A stretch of 5,510 nucleotides of DNA from an uncultured Pseudomonadales bacterium (GTDB lineage: Bacteria; Pseudomonadota; Gammaproteobacteria; Pseudomonadales; Porticoccaceae): positions 1-5,510 of the forward strand of contig CAJQJT010000056.1 in NCBI GenBank assembly GCA_905478725.1, given 5' to 3'. A program made the translations under genes and the position numbers. Position 1 is the stretch's first letter; each line of letters starts with the position of its first letter. Shown here piece after piece: positions 1 to 5,313 of this stretch. The notes beneath the pieces are model-generated. The model was not told the DNA's origin and searched no databases. It worked only from the letters and a program-made list of their open reading frames with translations.

Positions 1-19
1 GCCTGCTTGAGATAGCCCA

Positions 20-199
20 TCACAGCTGACACCTGTCTGTGGGCAATCGGCTGGGGAACAATTGGGTAGTGATGGCCCTGAGGCTATCTAAGCCTGAGCA
101 GTTTAAGCTCGTCCCAGTTAAGCTCGTCCCAGTTAAGCTCGGCCCAGTTAAGTTCGGCCCAGTAAAATTCAGGCACGTGAAAAGCGGCGTCAAATCCAT
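20..199 (-). CDS. Small pentapeptide-repeat-like protein (59 aa), putative
   Basis: This short minus-strand ORF runs from ATG (197-199) to TGA (20-22). An AAGGAG ribosome site lies 8 nt upstream (208-213). A nearby alternative ATG has only 3 nt of spacing and soon meets a stop, so this start is preferred. Hydrophobic residues recur every fifth position: F7, F12, L17, L22, L27, L32, L37, L47 and L52, with A42 the exception. Units such as PNLTG, PSLTG and TSLTG resemble the pentapeptide-repeat consensus A(D/N)LXX, with P/T in place of the usual Ala. Residues 10-39 give about six clean units. Known members fold as a right-handed beta-helix and are normally much longer, so this could be a minimal protein, a decayed remnant, or a chance product of the 15-bp DNA repeat beneath it. 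The periodicity continues outside the DNA repeat, which favours a genuine or formerly genuine coding sequence. It lies downstream of the MscS gene on the same strand. Function is unknown. Confidence 0.5.
   Translation of the reverse strand: MDLTPLFTCLNFTGPNLTGPSLTGTSLTGTSLNCSGLDSLRAITTQLFPSRLPTDRCQL
99..174. repeat. 15-bp tandem array, about 5 copies
   Basis: Five successive units share a core like cagttaagctcgtcc: 99-114 (16 bp, one extra T), 115-129, 130-144, 145-159 and 160-174 (diverged). On the minus strand each unit encodes five residues of the small ORF at 20-199, so the array is its repetitive core. The copies differ mainly by T/G and C/T substitutions. The three central copies are nearly identical, which suggests recent tandem duplication. 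Confidence 0.9.
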
Positions 200-207
200 G
201 ACATGAT

Positions 208-213
208 CTCCTT
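208..213 (-). promoter_or_regulatory. Ribosome binding site AAGGAG of the small pentapeptide ORF
   Basis: The minus strand reads AAGGAG, followed by 8 nt and then ATG at 199. This is near-ideal spacing and is the main evidence, besides the amino-acid periodicity, that the 59-aa ORF is translated. The ATG at 202-204 is only 3 nt from the site and its frame closes after four codons. Confidence 0.55.
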
Positions 214-310
214 ATTCTGCACAGTCTATCCATTTAGCTGTGCAATCCCTTTGCAGCCTCTACTGCAACGCCCCGATACATCCCTGTTATTTTTACAGCT
301 TAACCTTTTT

Positions 311-415
311 CTACATGATTTTTTTCTACATGATTTTTTTCTACATGATTTTTTTCTACATGATTTTTTTCTACATGATCTTTTGCTGCATGGTCTTTCA
401 CAACATGACGCTGAT
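311..415. repeat. T-rich 15-bp tandem array, 7 copies
   Basis: Four perfect copies of ctacatgattttttt occupy 311-370. Three progressively diverged copies follow at 371-385, 386-400 and 401-415, for example ctacatgatcttttg. The unit combines a T7 run (A7 on the minus strand) with a catgat core. It lies between the MscS gene and the small ORF. Perfect copies at one end and decayed ones at the other suggest recent, one-sided expansion. The 15-bp period keeps any frame running through it open, which explains the apparent repetitive ORFs. Confidence 0.95.
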
Positions 416-514
416 CAAGCCGGATCTTCGTAAACTGTAGTTAAACAGTTGTGGCTCTGCCAAGATTTTTTTGCCTGATTGGCCCACCCATGACTTAGGC
501 CAACTAAAGCCTGT

Positions 515-1615
515 CTACTGACCCTTTTGACCCGTGACTGCAATCCCATCAGGAACATGCAGTGTTGAGGTTGGAAAGGCCACTTCCGCCTGGTTTGCCG
601 CAATAATATCCGCCACCTTGAGCAGCACATCTTGCTTCACCTTATGATAGGTTACCCAATTAGTTGTCTTGGTAAAGACATAGATGAAGAAGTCTAAAGA
701 GCTGGCGGCAAACTGGTTGAAGTTGACCATCATCGTTTGATTGGTATCAATGTCAGGGTGAGCTATCAGCATCGCCTCCACCTGCTCAACAATCGGGCTC
801 ATCTGCGCCAGATCATCGTAGCGTATGCCAATAGTTTCATAGATTCGACGGTTGGTCATACGGGACGGGTTTTCCACGGAAATATTGGCAAATACGGCAT
901 TGGGAATATACAGCGGACGCTTATCAAAGGTTCTAATTCGGGTAAGACGCCAGCCAATGTCTTCTACGGTGCCCTCGATCTCTTGATCCGGCGAGCGTAC
1001 CCAGTCACCCACTGAAAACGGACGATCCAGATAGATCATCAAACCACCAAAGAAGTTCGCCAGCAGATCCTTGGCGGCAAAACCCATGGCGATGCCACCG
1101 ATTCCACCAAATGCCAGTAGACCTGAGATGCTGTAACCAAACAGCTGCATGGCAATCAATACACCGGTAATAATCACTGCGGCGCGAAGTAATTTACCCA
1201 CAGCGCGCACGGTGGTTTCATCCATGGGCTTGGCAATATAGTCGGGGTGCACCAGGTTGCGCTCTGCGCGCTTAATAAAATTGGTCAAAAACATCACGCC
1301 CAAAAAGATCAGCGCCAGGCGATTAATAGGGTCTACCAGAGCATAGAGCCCAGACTCCATTTTTTGCGCGGCAATGCCTGCGGCAAAATTGACGCCGAGA
1401 ATCCATACCACCCAGATCAGCGGACGCCGACAGGCCTCTATCAGCGCGTCGTCCCAGACTGTTTTGGTCTTCGCTGCCTGCACTTCGAGCTTATCGACAA
1501 CCCGATTAATCACCATACCTAGACCCAAGGCCAGGACAACGATAACAAACAACTCAAGCACCCAGAGGTACTGTTCGCCGGTTAAATTAACCAACCAGTT
1601 TTCTAAATTTTTCAT
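515..1615 (-). CDS. MscS-family mechanosensitive ion channel (366 aa)
   Basis: This is an inner-membrane channel that, by family knowledge, opens under membrane tension to release solutes during hypo-osmotic shock. Five hydrophobic segments are visible at about residues 16-36, 64-84, 97-114, 140-161 and 163-198. This multi-helix layout recalls the larger E. coli paralogues YnaI and YbdG more than the three-helix MscS itself. The last segment is the glycine/alanine-rich pore helix (GGIGGIAMGFAAKD, 170-183), which runs into the DRPFSVGDWV signature (197-206) that opens the cytoplasmic beta domain. IPNAVF (237-242) and the C-terminal FPTSTLHV (347-354) are typical of the cytoplasmic vestibule. 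The length is normal and nothing is missing. The ATG at 1615 is preceded only by a weak purine-rich AGGGTAGG. The gene sits 59 bp downstream of nagZ in the same direction with no visible terminator between them, so co-transcription is plausible. The exact paralogue within the family is uncertain. Confidence 0.93.
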   Translation of the reverse strand: MKNLENWLVNLTGEQYLWVLELFVIVVLALGLGMVINRVVDKLEVQAAKTKTVWDDALIEACRRPLIWVVWILGVNFAAGIAAQKMESGLYALVDPINRLALIFLGVMFLTNFIKRAERNLVHPDYIAKPMDETTVRAVGKLLRAAVIITGVLIAMQLFGYSISGLLAFGGIGGIAMGFAAKDLLANFFGGLMIYLDRPFSVGDWVRSPDQEIEGTVEDIGWRLTRIRTFDKRPLYIPNAVFANISVENPSRMTNRRIYETIGIRYDDLAQMSPIVEQVEAMLIAHPDIDTNQTMMVNFNQFAASSLDFFIYVFTKTTNWVTYHKVKQDVLLKVADIIAANQAEVAFPTSTLHVPDGIAVTGQKGQ

Positions 1616-1674
1616 CGACCCAACCTACCCTGTTTGTTGCTAATCTTTCTAATTTGTTTAAATTTTCTTTAAGC

Positions 1675-2742
1675 CTAGCTATTCATATTTTGCAGCTGCG
1701 CCATAGTAGCAACTCTGCGCGGATGATTCTCTAGCTGCGCCCATGATAGGGACTTTCCATCTAGAAGAGGTACTTGTAGATAAGGGGCTTGTAGATAAGG
1801 GGCTTTCAACATTCCTTTGATTCTTTCACTGCCACTCACCTGCCGCTCAGTCATAAAGTCGAGCACCTCCAGAGCACCAGCTCGATCATTGCAGACCAGA
1901 ATCATGTCGCAGCCAGCATCCAGAGCGAGCTGCGCTTTTTGCACGTAACCGCCGGCGACATCGGCGCCTTTCATGGCCAGATCGTCACTGAAGATCACTC
2001 CGTCAAAACCGAGCTGGTCGCGCAGCACCTGCTGCAGCCAGAACTTCGAGAACCCCACGGAGTCCGGATCAATGGCCGGGAAGGTAATGTGTGCCGGCAT
2101 AATGCCGCCCAGCTTGTCTGCCAGGGCCACAAAAGGCACCAGATCGCGCTCGCTGAGCTGCGCCCAATCACGGTGATCTACCGGTGCTTCCAGATGGCTG
2201 TCGGCGAAAATTCCACCGTGCCCGGGAAAATGTTTGCCCGTGGCCGCCATGCCCGCCTCATTCATACCAGCAATAAAAGCAGCTGCTACATCGGTTACCA
2301 GCTGCGGCTGATCACTGAAGGCACGATCACCGATAATGCTACTAGTGTCGCGATCCACATCGAGCACCGGTGCAAAACTGATGTCTAAGCCGCAGGCAAT
2401 CACCTCAGCAGCCATCAACCAGCCGCAGTCGCGGGTTAACTTCACTCCGGTATCTCGGTCTACTAGACACAGATCCCCCAGCTTCTGCATGGCTGGCAAC
2501 AGGGTAAAGCCCTGCTTAAGGCGCTGTACCCGACCGCCCTCTTGGTCCACAGCAATCAAAAGATGCGGCGCTACGGCCCTGATTTCGGCCACCAGTGTTT
2601 CAACCTGATGGCGGCTCTCGACATTGCGGGCAAATAAAATCACACCGCCGACCTGGGGATTACACAGCAGAGCCGGTTCGTCCTCAGCCAGTGATGTACC
2701 TGCCAAATCGAGCATCAGGCGCCCGTGTGAGCTGTGGTTCAT
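1675..2742 (-). CDS. nagZ: Beta-N-acetylhexosaminidase NagZ, GH3 family (355 aa)
   Basis: NagZ is a cytoplasmic enzyme that removes N-acetylglucosamine from anhydro-muropeptides during peptidoglycan recycling; in some gammaproteobacteria its product feeds AmpC beta-lactamase induction. The sequence carries the GH3 hallmarks in order: GGVILFARN (32-40), AVDQEGGRVQRL (64-75), FAPVLDVD (123-130), KHFPGHG (170-176) followed by the D181-S-H183 general acid/base pair, MPAHI (215-219), and GVIFSDDLAM (248-257), where D253 is the expected nucleophile. The length is close to E. coli NagZ (341 aa). The C-terminal part after about residue 300 diverges and holds a five-residue duplication, APYLQ-APYLQ (314-323), encoded by a 15-bp tandem repeat. 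The ATG at 2742 follows a modest GGAAAAGCT ribosome site, and MLDLAGTSL near residue 10 aligns with the usual NagZ N-terminus, supporting this start. The gene lies close to lexA, as in Pseudomonas, and may be co-transcribed with the MscS gene. Confidence 0.97.
   Translation of the reverse strand: MNHSSHGRLMLDLAGTSLAEDEPALLCNPQVGGVILFARNVESRHQVETLVAEIRAVAPHLLIAVDQEGGRVQRLKQGFTLLPAMQKLGDLCLVDRDTGVKLTRDCGWLMAAEVIACGLDISFAPVLDVDRDTSSIIGDRAFSDQPQLVTDVAAAFIAGMNEAGMAATGKHFPGHGGIFADSHLEAPVDHRDWAQLSERDLVPFVALADKLGGIMPAHITFPAIDPDSVGFSKFWLQQVLRDQLGFDGVIFSDDLAMKGADVAGGYVQKAQLALDAGCDMILVCNDRAGALEVLDFMTERQVSGSERIKGMLKAPYLQAPYLQVPLLDGKSLSWAQLENHPRRVATMAQLQNMNS
1773..1802. repeat. 15-bp tandem duplication inside nagZ
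   Basis: Two perfect, adjacent copies of cttgtagataagggg lie at 1773-1787 and 1788-1802. On the coding strand they give APYLQ-APYLQ (residues 314-323), and a third, diverged VPLLD unit follows. The duplication is in frame and lies outside the catalytic barrel, so the enzyme should tolerate it. Confidence 0.9.
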
Positions 2743-2778
2743 AGCTTTTCCAAAGTAGGTTTACCGATGTTGTTGGCC

Positions 2779-2807
2779 ACTATAAAGTCGCCGCAATTAA
2801 ATGAAAG
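2779..2807 (-). promoter_or_regulatory. nagZ: Possible nagZ promoter (weak)
   Basis: On the minus strand a TATAGT -10-like hexamer (2779-2784) is preceded by a 17-bp spacer and a poor -35 match, CTTTCA (2802-2807). It would start transcription about 30 bp upstream of the nagZ ATG. Only the -10 is reasonable, so this is a tentative call. Confidence 0.2.
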
Positions 2808-3027
2808 GTTTTTAGACTAGTTTATTCTTTCACAAAGCACTGCTATTCCATAAAGAAATTTTACCCTGCGGTAGATTTTTCGCCTCCGAATATTATTACT
2901 CGACTTTCCAATCGCTTACCTCCAGAACCTCATCCGCGGTCACTCAATTGCGTTGTAACTAAAGCCTCAGCGACTCAAGTCTGCTCAGTGCAGCCTGCCT
3001 CACAAGATGCTATTTTCTAATCTTGAA

Positions 3028-3034
3028 AAGGAGG
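3028..3034 (+). promoter_or_regulatory. Strong ribosome binding site AAGGAGG that fixes the start at 3043
   Basis: AAGGAGG is followed by an 8-nt spacer and ATG at 3043. The alternative upstream ATG at 3007 lacks a ribosome site and would place this one inside the coding sequence, so 3043 is chosen as the start. Confidence 0.85.
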
Positions 3035-3042
3035 GAAAAGCT

Positions 3043-3336
3043 ATGGCCAATACAGTTCCTATGATCAATCAATGCTATCAGGAGATAGCCACTAACCGAA
3101 CCTTTGAAGTGCTCAACGTCGATGAGTACCTCGCAACTATCAACCTACATTACGACGATGGTGAATTCGAACAGATCAGTCTCGAAGACTGGTCGCACAT
3201 GGCTGTGCAAGCGCCCAGCGGAGTCTATAGACAAGCTGCGGCACTAGCCACGGAGGATAGGCATCAGATGCCATGGGTATCGGATTTAGATGAGGTTATT
3301 CAGTCAGACTATCTATTTGGCTGGGATGAGTTCTAA
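3043..3336 (+). CDS. Hypothetical small acidic protein (97 aa), possibly DUF6763-like
   Basis: The start is fixed by the AAGGAGG at 3028-3034. The protein is soluble-looking, with no signal peptide or membrane segment, and rich in Asp and Glu. Its N-terminal part opens with MANTVPMINQCYQ, then shows a beta-strand-like stretch FEVLNVDEY (21-29) and a second, INLHYDDGEFEQISLEDW (33-50), before an acidic tail ending GWDEF. This layout (short aromatic N-terminus, FEV..VDE, HYDDGE..., acidic tryptophan-rich end) resembles from memory the small gammaproteobacterial proteins called DUF6763. That link is a recollection, not a search result, and the function is unknown in any case. The gene is monocistronic: it diverges from nagZ and converges on the LOG gene, ending just before a strong hairpin. 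Confidence 0.85.
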   Translation: MANTVPMINQCYQEIATNRTFEVLNVDEYLATINLHYDDGEFEQISLEDWSHMAVQAPSGVYRQAAALATEDRHQMPWVSDLDEVIQSDYLFGWDEF

Positions 3337-3340
3337 CTCG

Positions 3341-3382
3341 GCGCTACGCTGCAGCACAGTGACTGTAGCGTAGCGCGTCTTT
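3341..3382 (+). terminator. Strong hairpin terminator between convergent genes
   Basis: The arms gcgctacgctgcag (3341-3354) and ctgtagcgtagcgc (3363-3376) form a 14-bp stem with one G-U pair and an 8-nt loop. The stem is followed on the plus strand by gtcttt, a short and imperfect T-tract. It begins 4 bp after the stop of the 97-aa gene and 22 bp from the LOG stop. It most likely ends transcription of the plus-strand gene and may act in both directions, although the minus-strand side has no T-tract. Confidence 0.75.
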
Positions 3383-3398
3383 AAACTCTAAAAGAAGA

Positions 3399-4052
3399 CT
3401 ACTCGTTGGGGGCAAACTCTCCCATACGAATATGCTTGAGAATCACCTGTGCCGCTTCGCTGGCATCTTCCACTAGCTCGAACAGATTGAGATCCGCGGC
3501 GCTAATACAGCCCTCCGCGATCATCCTTTCCTGCATCCAATCAATCAGTCCCTGCCAAAATAACCGCCCTACCAAAACAATGGGGAAGGGCTTTACCTTG
3601 AGCGTTTGCACCAGAGTCAGTGCTTCAAAGAGCTCATCTAGGGTGCCAAAGCCCCCAGGGAAAATCACAAAGCCCACAGCATGTTTGACAAACAGGTACT
3701 TACGCACAAAAAAGTAGCGAAAATCGAGCGCAATATCTTGATAGGGATTAGGTGTCTGCTCAAAGGGCAGATCAATATTTAATCCCACCGAGGGAGTTGG
3801 TGTGGCATAACAGCCGCGATTGGCCGCCTCCATAATGCCCGGGCCACCACCAGTAATAACCGGGATACTCTCCTCGCCGAGCAACTTGCCAAGTAATTGT
3901 GCCTCGCGATAGTAGCGATTACTCGAATCTAAACGGGCGCCACCAAATACAGTTACCGCCGCACCTAACTTGAGTAATTTGTCTGTGCCATCAACTAATT
4001 CAGACTGTATACGTAGCACCCGCCATGCTTCCTGTACTTTTGCTTCGAGCAT
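3399..4052 (-). CDS. LOG / TIGR00730-family nucleotide phosphoribohydrolase-like protein (217 aa)
   Basis: This is a cytoplasmic Rossmann-fold protein of the 'lysine decarboxylase-like' group. Characterised LOG members hydrolyse nucleoside 5'-monophosphates, including cytokinin ribotides, to free base and ribose 5-phosphate. The older label 'lysine decarboxylase' is a misnomer. Visible motifs are VTVFGGAR (33-40), the phosphate-binding GGGPGIMEAANRG (68-80), FFVRKYLFVKHA (114-125) with R117 and K118, and the signature PGGFGTLDE (132-140) with the conserved Glu at 140. The length is typical for the family. The ATG at 4052 follows a good AGGAG with 6-7 nt spacing. The gene is divergent from lexA, and the SOS box sits about 55-70 bp upstream of its start, so LexA could affect it, but no promoter for it can be assigned. 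The true substrate cannot be read from sequence. Confidence 0.93.
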   Translation of the reverse strand: MLEAKVQEAWRVLRIQSELVDGTDKLLKLGAAVTVFGGARLDSSNRYYREAQLLGKLLGEESIPVITGGGPGIMEAANRGCYATPTPSVGLNIDLPFEQTPNPYQDIALDFRYFFVRKYLFVKHAVGFVIFPGGFGTLDELFEALTLVQTLKVKPFPIVLVGRLFWQGLIDWMQERMIAEGCISAADLNLFELVEDASEAAQVILKHIRMGEFAPNE

Positions 4053-4089
4053 AAACTTCTCCTGTTGTATGGCTTAAATATAGTTTAAC

Positions 4090-4117
4090 TTGCGCCATCC
4101 TGATTACTGTATATAAT
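4090..4117 (+). promoter_or_regulatory. lexA: Probable lexA promoter
   Basis: A perfect TATAAT (4112-4117) is preceded by a 16-bp spacer and a weak -35, TTGCGC (4090-4095). Transcription would start near 4124, giving a leader of roughly 36 nt. The -10 lies within the SOS operator, so bound LexA would block RNA polymerase. Confidence 0.6.
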
Positions 4118-4122
4118 CACAG
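4107..4122. promoter_or_regulatory. LexA operator (SOS box)
   Basis: CTGTATATAATCACAG matches the gammaproteobacterial SOS consensus CTGT-N8-ACAG, with the usual AT-rich centre and flanking TA and TT. It is centred 46 bp upstream of the lexA ATG and overlaps its -10 element, which is classic autorepression. Only one box is seen, whereas E. coli lexA has two. On the other side it lies 55 bp upstream of the LOG start. Confidence 0.93.
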
Positions 4123-4160
4123 TTAGTTATTTAGAGAGAATCATTTTAGAGGAAATCACT

Positions 4161-4766
4161 ATGGATCGTCTCACTGCTCGACAACAACAAATTTTTGATT
4201 TGATTCGCGACAATATTGAAGACACTGGTTATCCACCAACACGTGCCGAAATTGCTCAGCAGCTTGGCTTTAAGTCCGCCAATGCAGCAGAAGATCATTT
4301 GCGTGCACTGGCGCGCAAAGGCGTCATCGAGATGATCCCGGGAGCCTCTAGGGGCATCCGTATTGTCGAGCAGTACTGTGGCATTCCGATTATCGGGCGG
4401 GTTGCAGCGGGCGAGCCGATTCTGGCAGAGCAGCATATTGAGGATTATCAAGAGGTGCCATCGAGCACATTCCATCCTCATGCAGACTACTTTCTGCGGG
4501 TTCAGGGTCAAAGTATGATCAATGTCGGGATTATGGATGGCGATCTACTGGCCGTGCACCAGCAGCCAACAGCTGAGAATTCACAGATCGTTGTGGCGCG
4601 AGTCGATGGCGAAGTAACAGTAAAGCGACTCAAACGCACTCGCAGTAAGCATGAAGTGCATTTGTTGCCAGAGAATCATGACTATTCCCCGATACTGGTG
4701 GACCTGCGAGCACAGGATTTTGCGATTGAAGGTTTGGCGGTTGGCGTGGTGCGGGTCAGTATTTAG
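4161..4766 (+). CDS. lexA: LexA repressor, SOS regulator (201 aa)
   Basis: LexA represses the DNA-damage (SOS) regulon and is inactivated by RecA*-stimulated self-cleavage. The N-terminal winged helix-turn-helix is clear: [12 protein letters not shown] (4-15), [13 protein letters not shown] (25-37) and [16 protein letters not shown] (39-54), then GASRGIRI (61-68). The cleavage bond is A83-G84 in GRVAAGEP. The serine protease-like dyad is S118 (GQSM) and K155 (EVTVKRL). [10 protein letters not shown] (124-133), LLPEN and GLAVGVVR complete the C-terminal dimerisation and peptidase domain. The length is one residue short of E. coli LexA, with all functional residues shifted by one. The start is supported by GAGGA with about 8 nt spacing. 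A single SOS box overlaps the promoter. Unlike in Pseudomonas, no sulA-like gene follows in the same direction; the next gene, 30 bp on, is convergent. Confidence 0.99.
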   Translation: MDRLTARQQQIFDLIRDNIEDTGYPPTRAEIAQQLGFKSANAAEDHLRALARKGVIEMIPGASRGIRIVEQYCGIPIIGRVAAGEPILAEQHIEDYQEVPSSTFHPHADYFLRVQGQSMINVGIMDGDLLAVHQQPTAENSQIVVARVDGEVTVKRLKRTRSKHEVHLLPENHDYSPILVDLRAQDFAIEGLAVGVVRVSI

Positions 4767-4796
4767 AATTTTTTGTTAAAAGCTACTTATTAAAAG

Positions 4797-5171
4797 CTAT
4801 GCCTCTGGCCCCTGCGACATTGGGTTAGAGGCAAAAGCATACTCCTCTACTACCTTGCCACCGAGCACATGCTCTTGCAGGATACGCTCAATAACCTCTG
4901 GCGTACAACTGTGATACCAGGTTCCATCTGGGTAACTGACCATAATCGGCCCCCGCTGGCAGATGCGCAGACATTCCACTTTCGAGCGGTAGACACCGCC
5001 CTCCACATCGAGCAGCTCTAGCTCACGAACTCGTCGCTTTAAATATTCCCAGGCATCATGAGTCTGCTCTGCAGGCGCACACTTACCTGCGGCACAGATC
5101 ATCAGGTGCTGACGGTAGCTGCGTATTTTGCGTGCATCACTGCGCAGGCTGAGAAGTTTGTCGCGATTCAT
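4797..5171 (-). CDS. Thioredoxin-like [2Fe-2S] ferredoxin (124 aa)
   Basis: This looks like a small cytoplasmic iron-sulfur protein of the thioredoxin-fold (Shethna/COG3411-type) ferredoxins. The four probable cluster ligands are C26 and C31 ([10 protein letters not shown]) and C67 and C71 (VECLRIC). The first pair is only four residues apart, in the compact style of some bacterial members, and the second pair has the usual CX3C. The strongly conserved following stretch, [19 protein letters not shown] (74-92), then ends in an LGGK (103-106) loop. A fifth cysteine, C89, lies in that stretch. The C-terminal tail (VVEEYAF and beyond) is variable. The ATG at 5171 has no strong ribosome site, but the N-terminus fits the family. 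The gene converges on lexA. It could serve electron transfer or cluster sensing; the partner is unknown. Confidence 0.9.
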   Translation of the reverse strand: MNRDKLLSLRSDARKIRSYRQHLMICAAGKCAPAEQTHDAWEYLKRRVRELELLDVEGGVYRSKVECLRICQRGPIMVSYPDGTWYHSCTPEVIERILQEHVLGGKVVEEYAFASNPMSQGPEA

Positions 5172-5210
5172 TTGACTGGGCTCGGGGTAAAGACTTTGAG
5201 TATCTTTTAA

Positions 5211-5246
5211 ATTTTACGCATCTGTTGAAATTCACGCATCTGCTAA
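5211..5246. repeat. Imperfect 18-bp tandem duplication upstream of the ferredoxin gene
   Basis: Copies at 5211-5228 and 5229-5246 match at 14 of 18 positions and share the exact core acgcatctg. They sit in the intergenic gap 5172-5313, about 40-75 bp upstream of the ferredoxin ATG, where a promoter or operator would be expected. Two close copies could bind a regulator, but no known motif is recognised. Confidence 0.55.
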
Positions 5247-5313
5247 AGAGGTATTGCGGGTTACGGGTTGATGCATTGCCAGTACCCAAACAGGCGTCCA
5301 ACACACAGATTAA

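Larger units (their letters stand above)
200..514. other. Intergenic region between the MscS gene and the small ORF
   Basis: No convincing gene lies here. Two frames are open on the plus strand across the T-rich array (203-433 and 240-440), but neither has a ribosome site, and their FFLHD or FFYMI repeats are simply the array read in frame. The stretch also holds a 6-bp inverted repeat (479-484 with 498-503), 12 bp downstream of the MscS stop codon. A second short inverted repeat, aactgt/acagtt, lies at 433-438 and 445-450. Neither is followed by a T-tract in the minus direction, so no terminator can be called. Confidence 0.6.
2743..3042. other. Divergent intergenic region, nagZ / 97-aa gene
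   Basis: These 300 bp separate nagZ from the plus-strand hypothetical gene. The nagZ-proximal part is AT-rich and could hold promoters for both directions. No CTGT-N8-ACAG box, RNA gene, long inverted repeat or credible ORF was found. An in-frame ATG at 3007 would extend the hypothetical protein by 12 codons, but the strong ribosome site lies inside that extension. No clear plus-strand promoter could be assigned, so the leader length of the hypothetical gene is unknown. Confidence 0.5.

Noticed and set aside
284..298. CTGT-N7-ACAG, SOS-box-like, upstream of the small ORF
   Set aside because: The spacer is 7 bp; LexA operators of this type need 8, so binding is unlikely.
313..396. Minus-strand frame with KNHVE repeats across the same array
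   Set aside because: Only a GTG start without a ribosome site is available, the product would be about 30 aa, and it is explained by the array.
203..440. Two plus-strand ORFs with FFLHD or FFYMI repeats (203-433 and 240-440)
   Set aside because: No ribosome site, and the repetitive part is just the 15-bp T-rich array read in frame; a multiple-of-three period keeps several frames open.
433..450. Inverted repeat aactgt/acagtt (CTGT-N6-ACAG)
   Set aside because: Wrong spacer for LexA, and the stem is too short without a T-tract for a terminator.
479..503. Inverted repeat ttggcc/ggccaa just after the MscS stop
   Set aside because: Only 6 bp with a 13-nt loop, and on the minus strand it is followed by an A-run, not T, so it does not qualify as a terminator.
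415..630. Minus-strand 71-aa ORF overlapping the MscS 3' end
   Set aside because: It overlaps a well-supported channel gene in another frame and its Arg/Trp/Cys-rich composition is that of a shadow.
3007..3042. Upstream ATG extending the 97-aa protein by 12 codons
   Set aside because: It lacks a ribosome site and would contain the strong AAGGAGG that serves the ATG at 3043.
4146..4511. Minus-strand 121-aa ORF opposite lexA
   Set aside because: It lies entirely antisense to lexA and has no recognisable motif.
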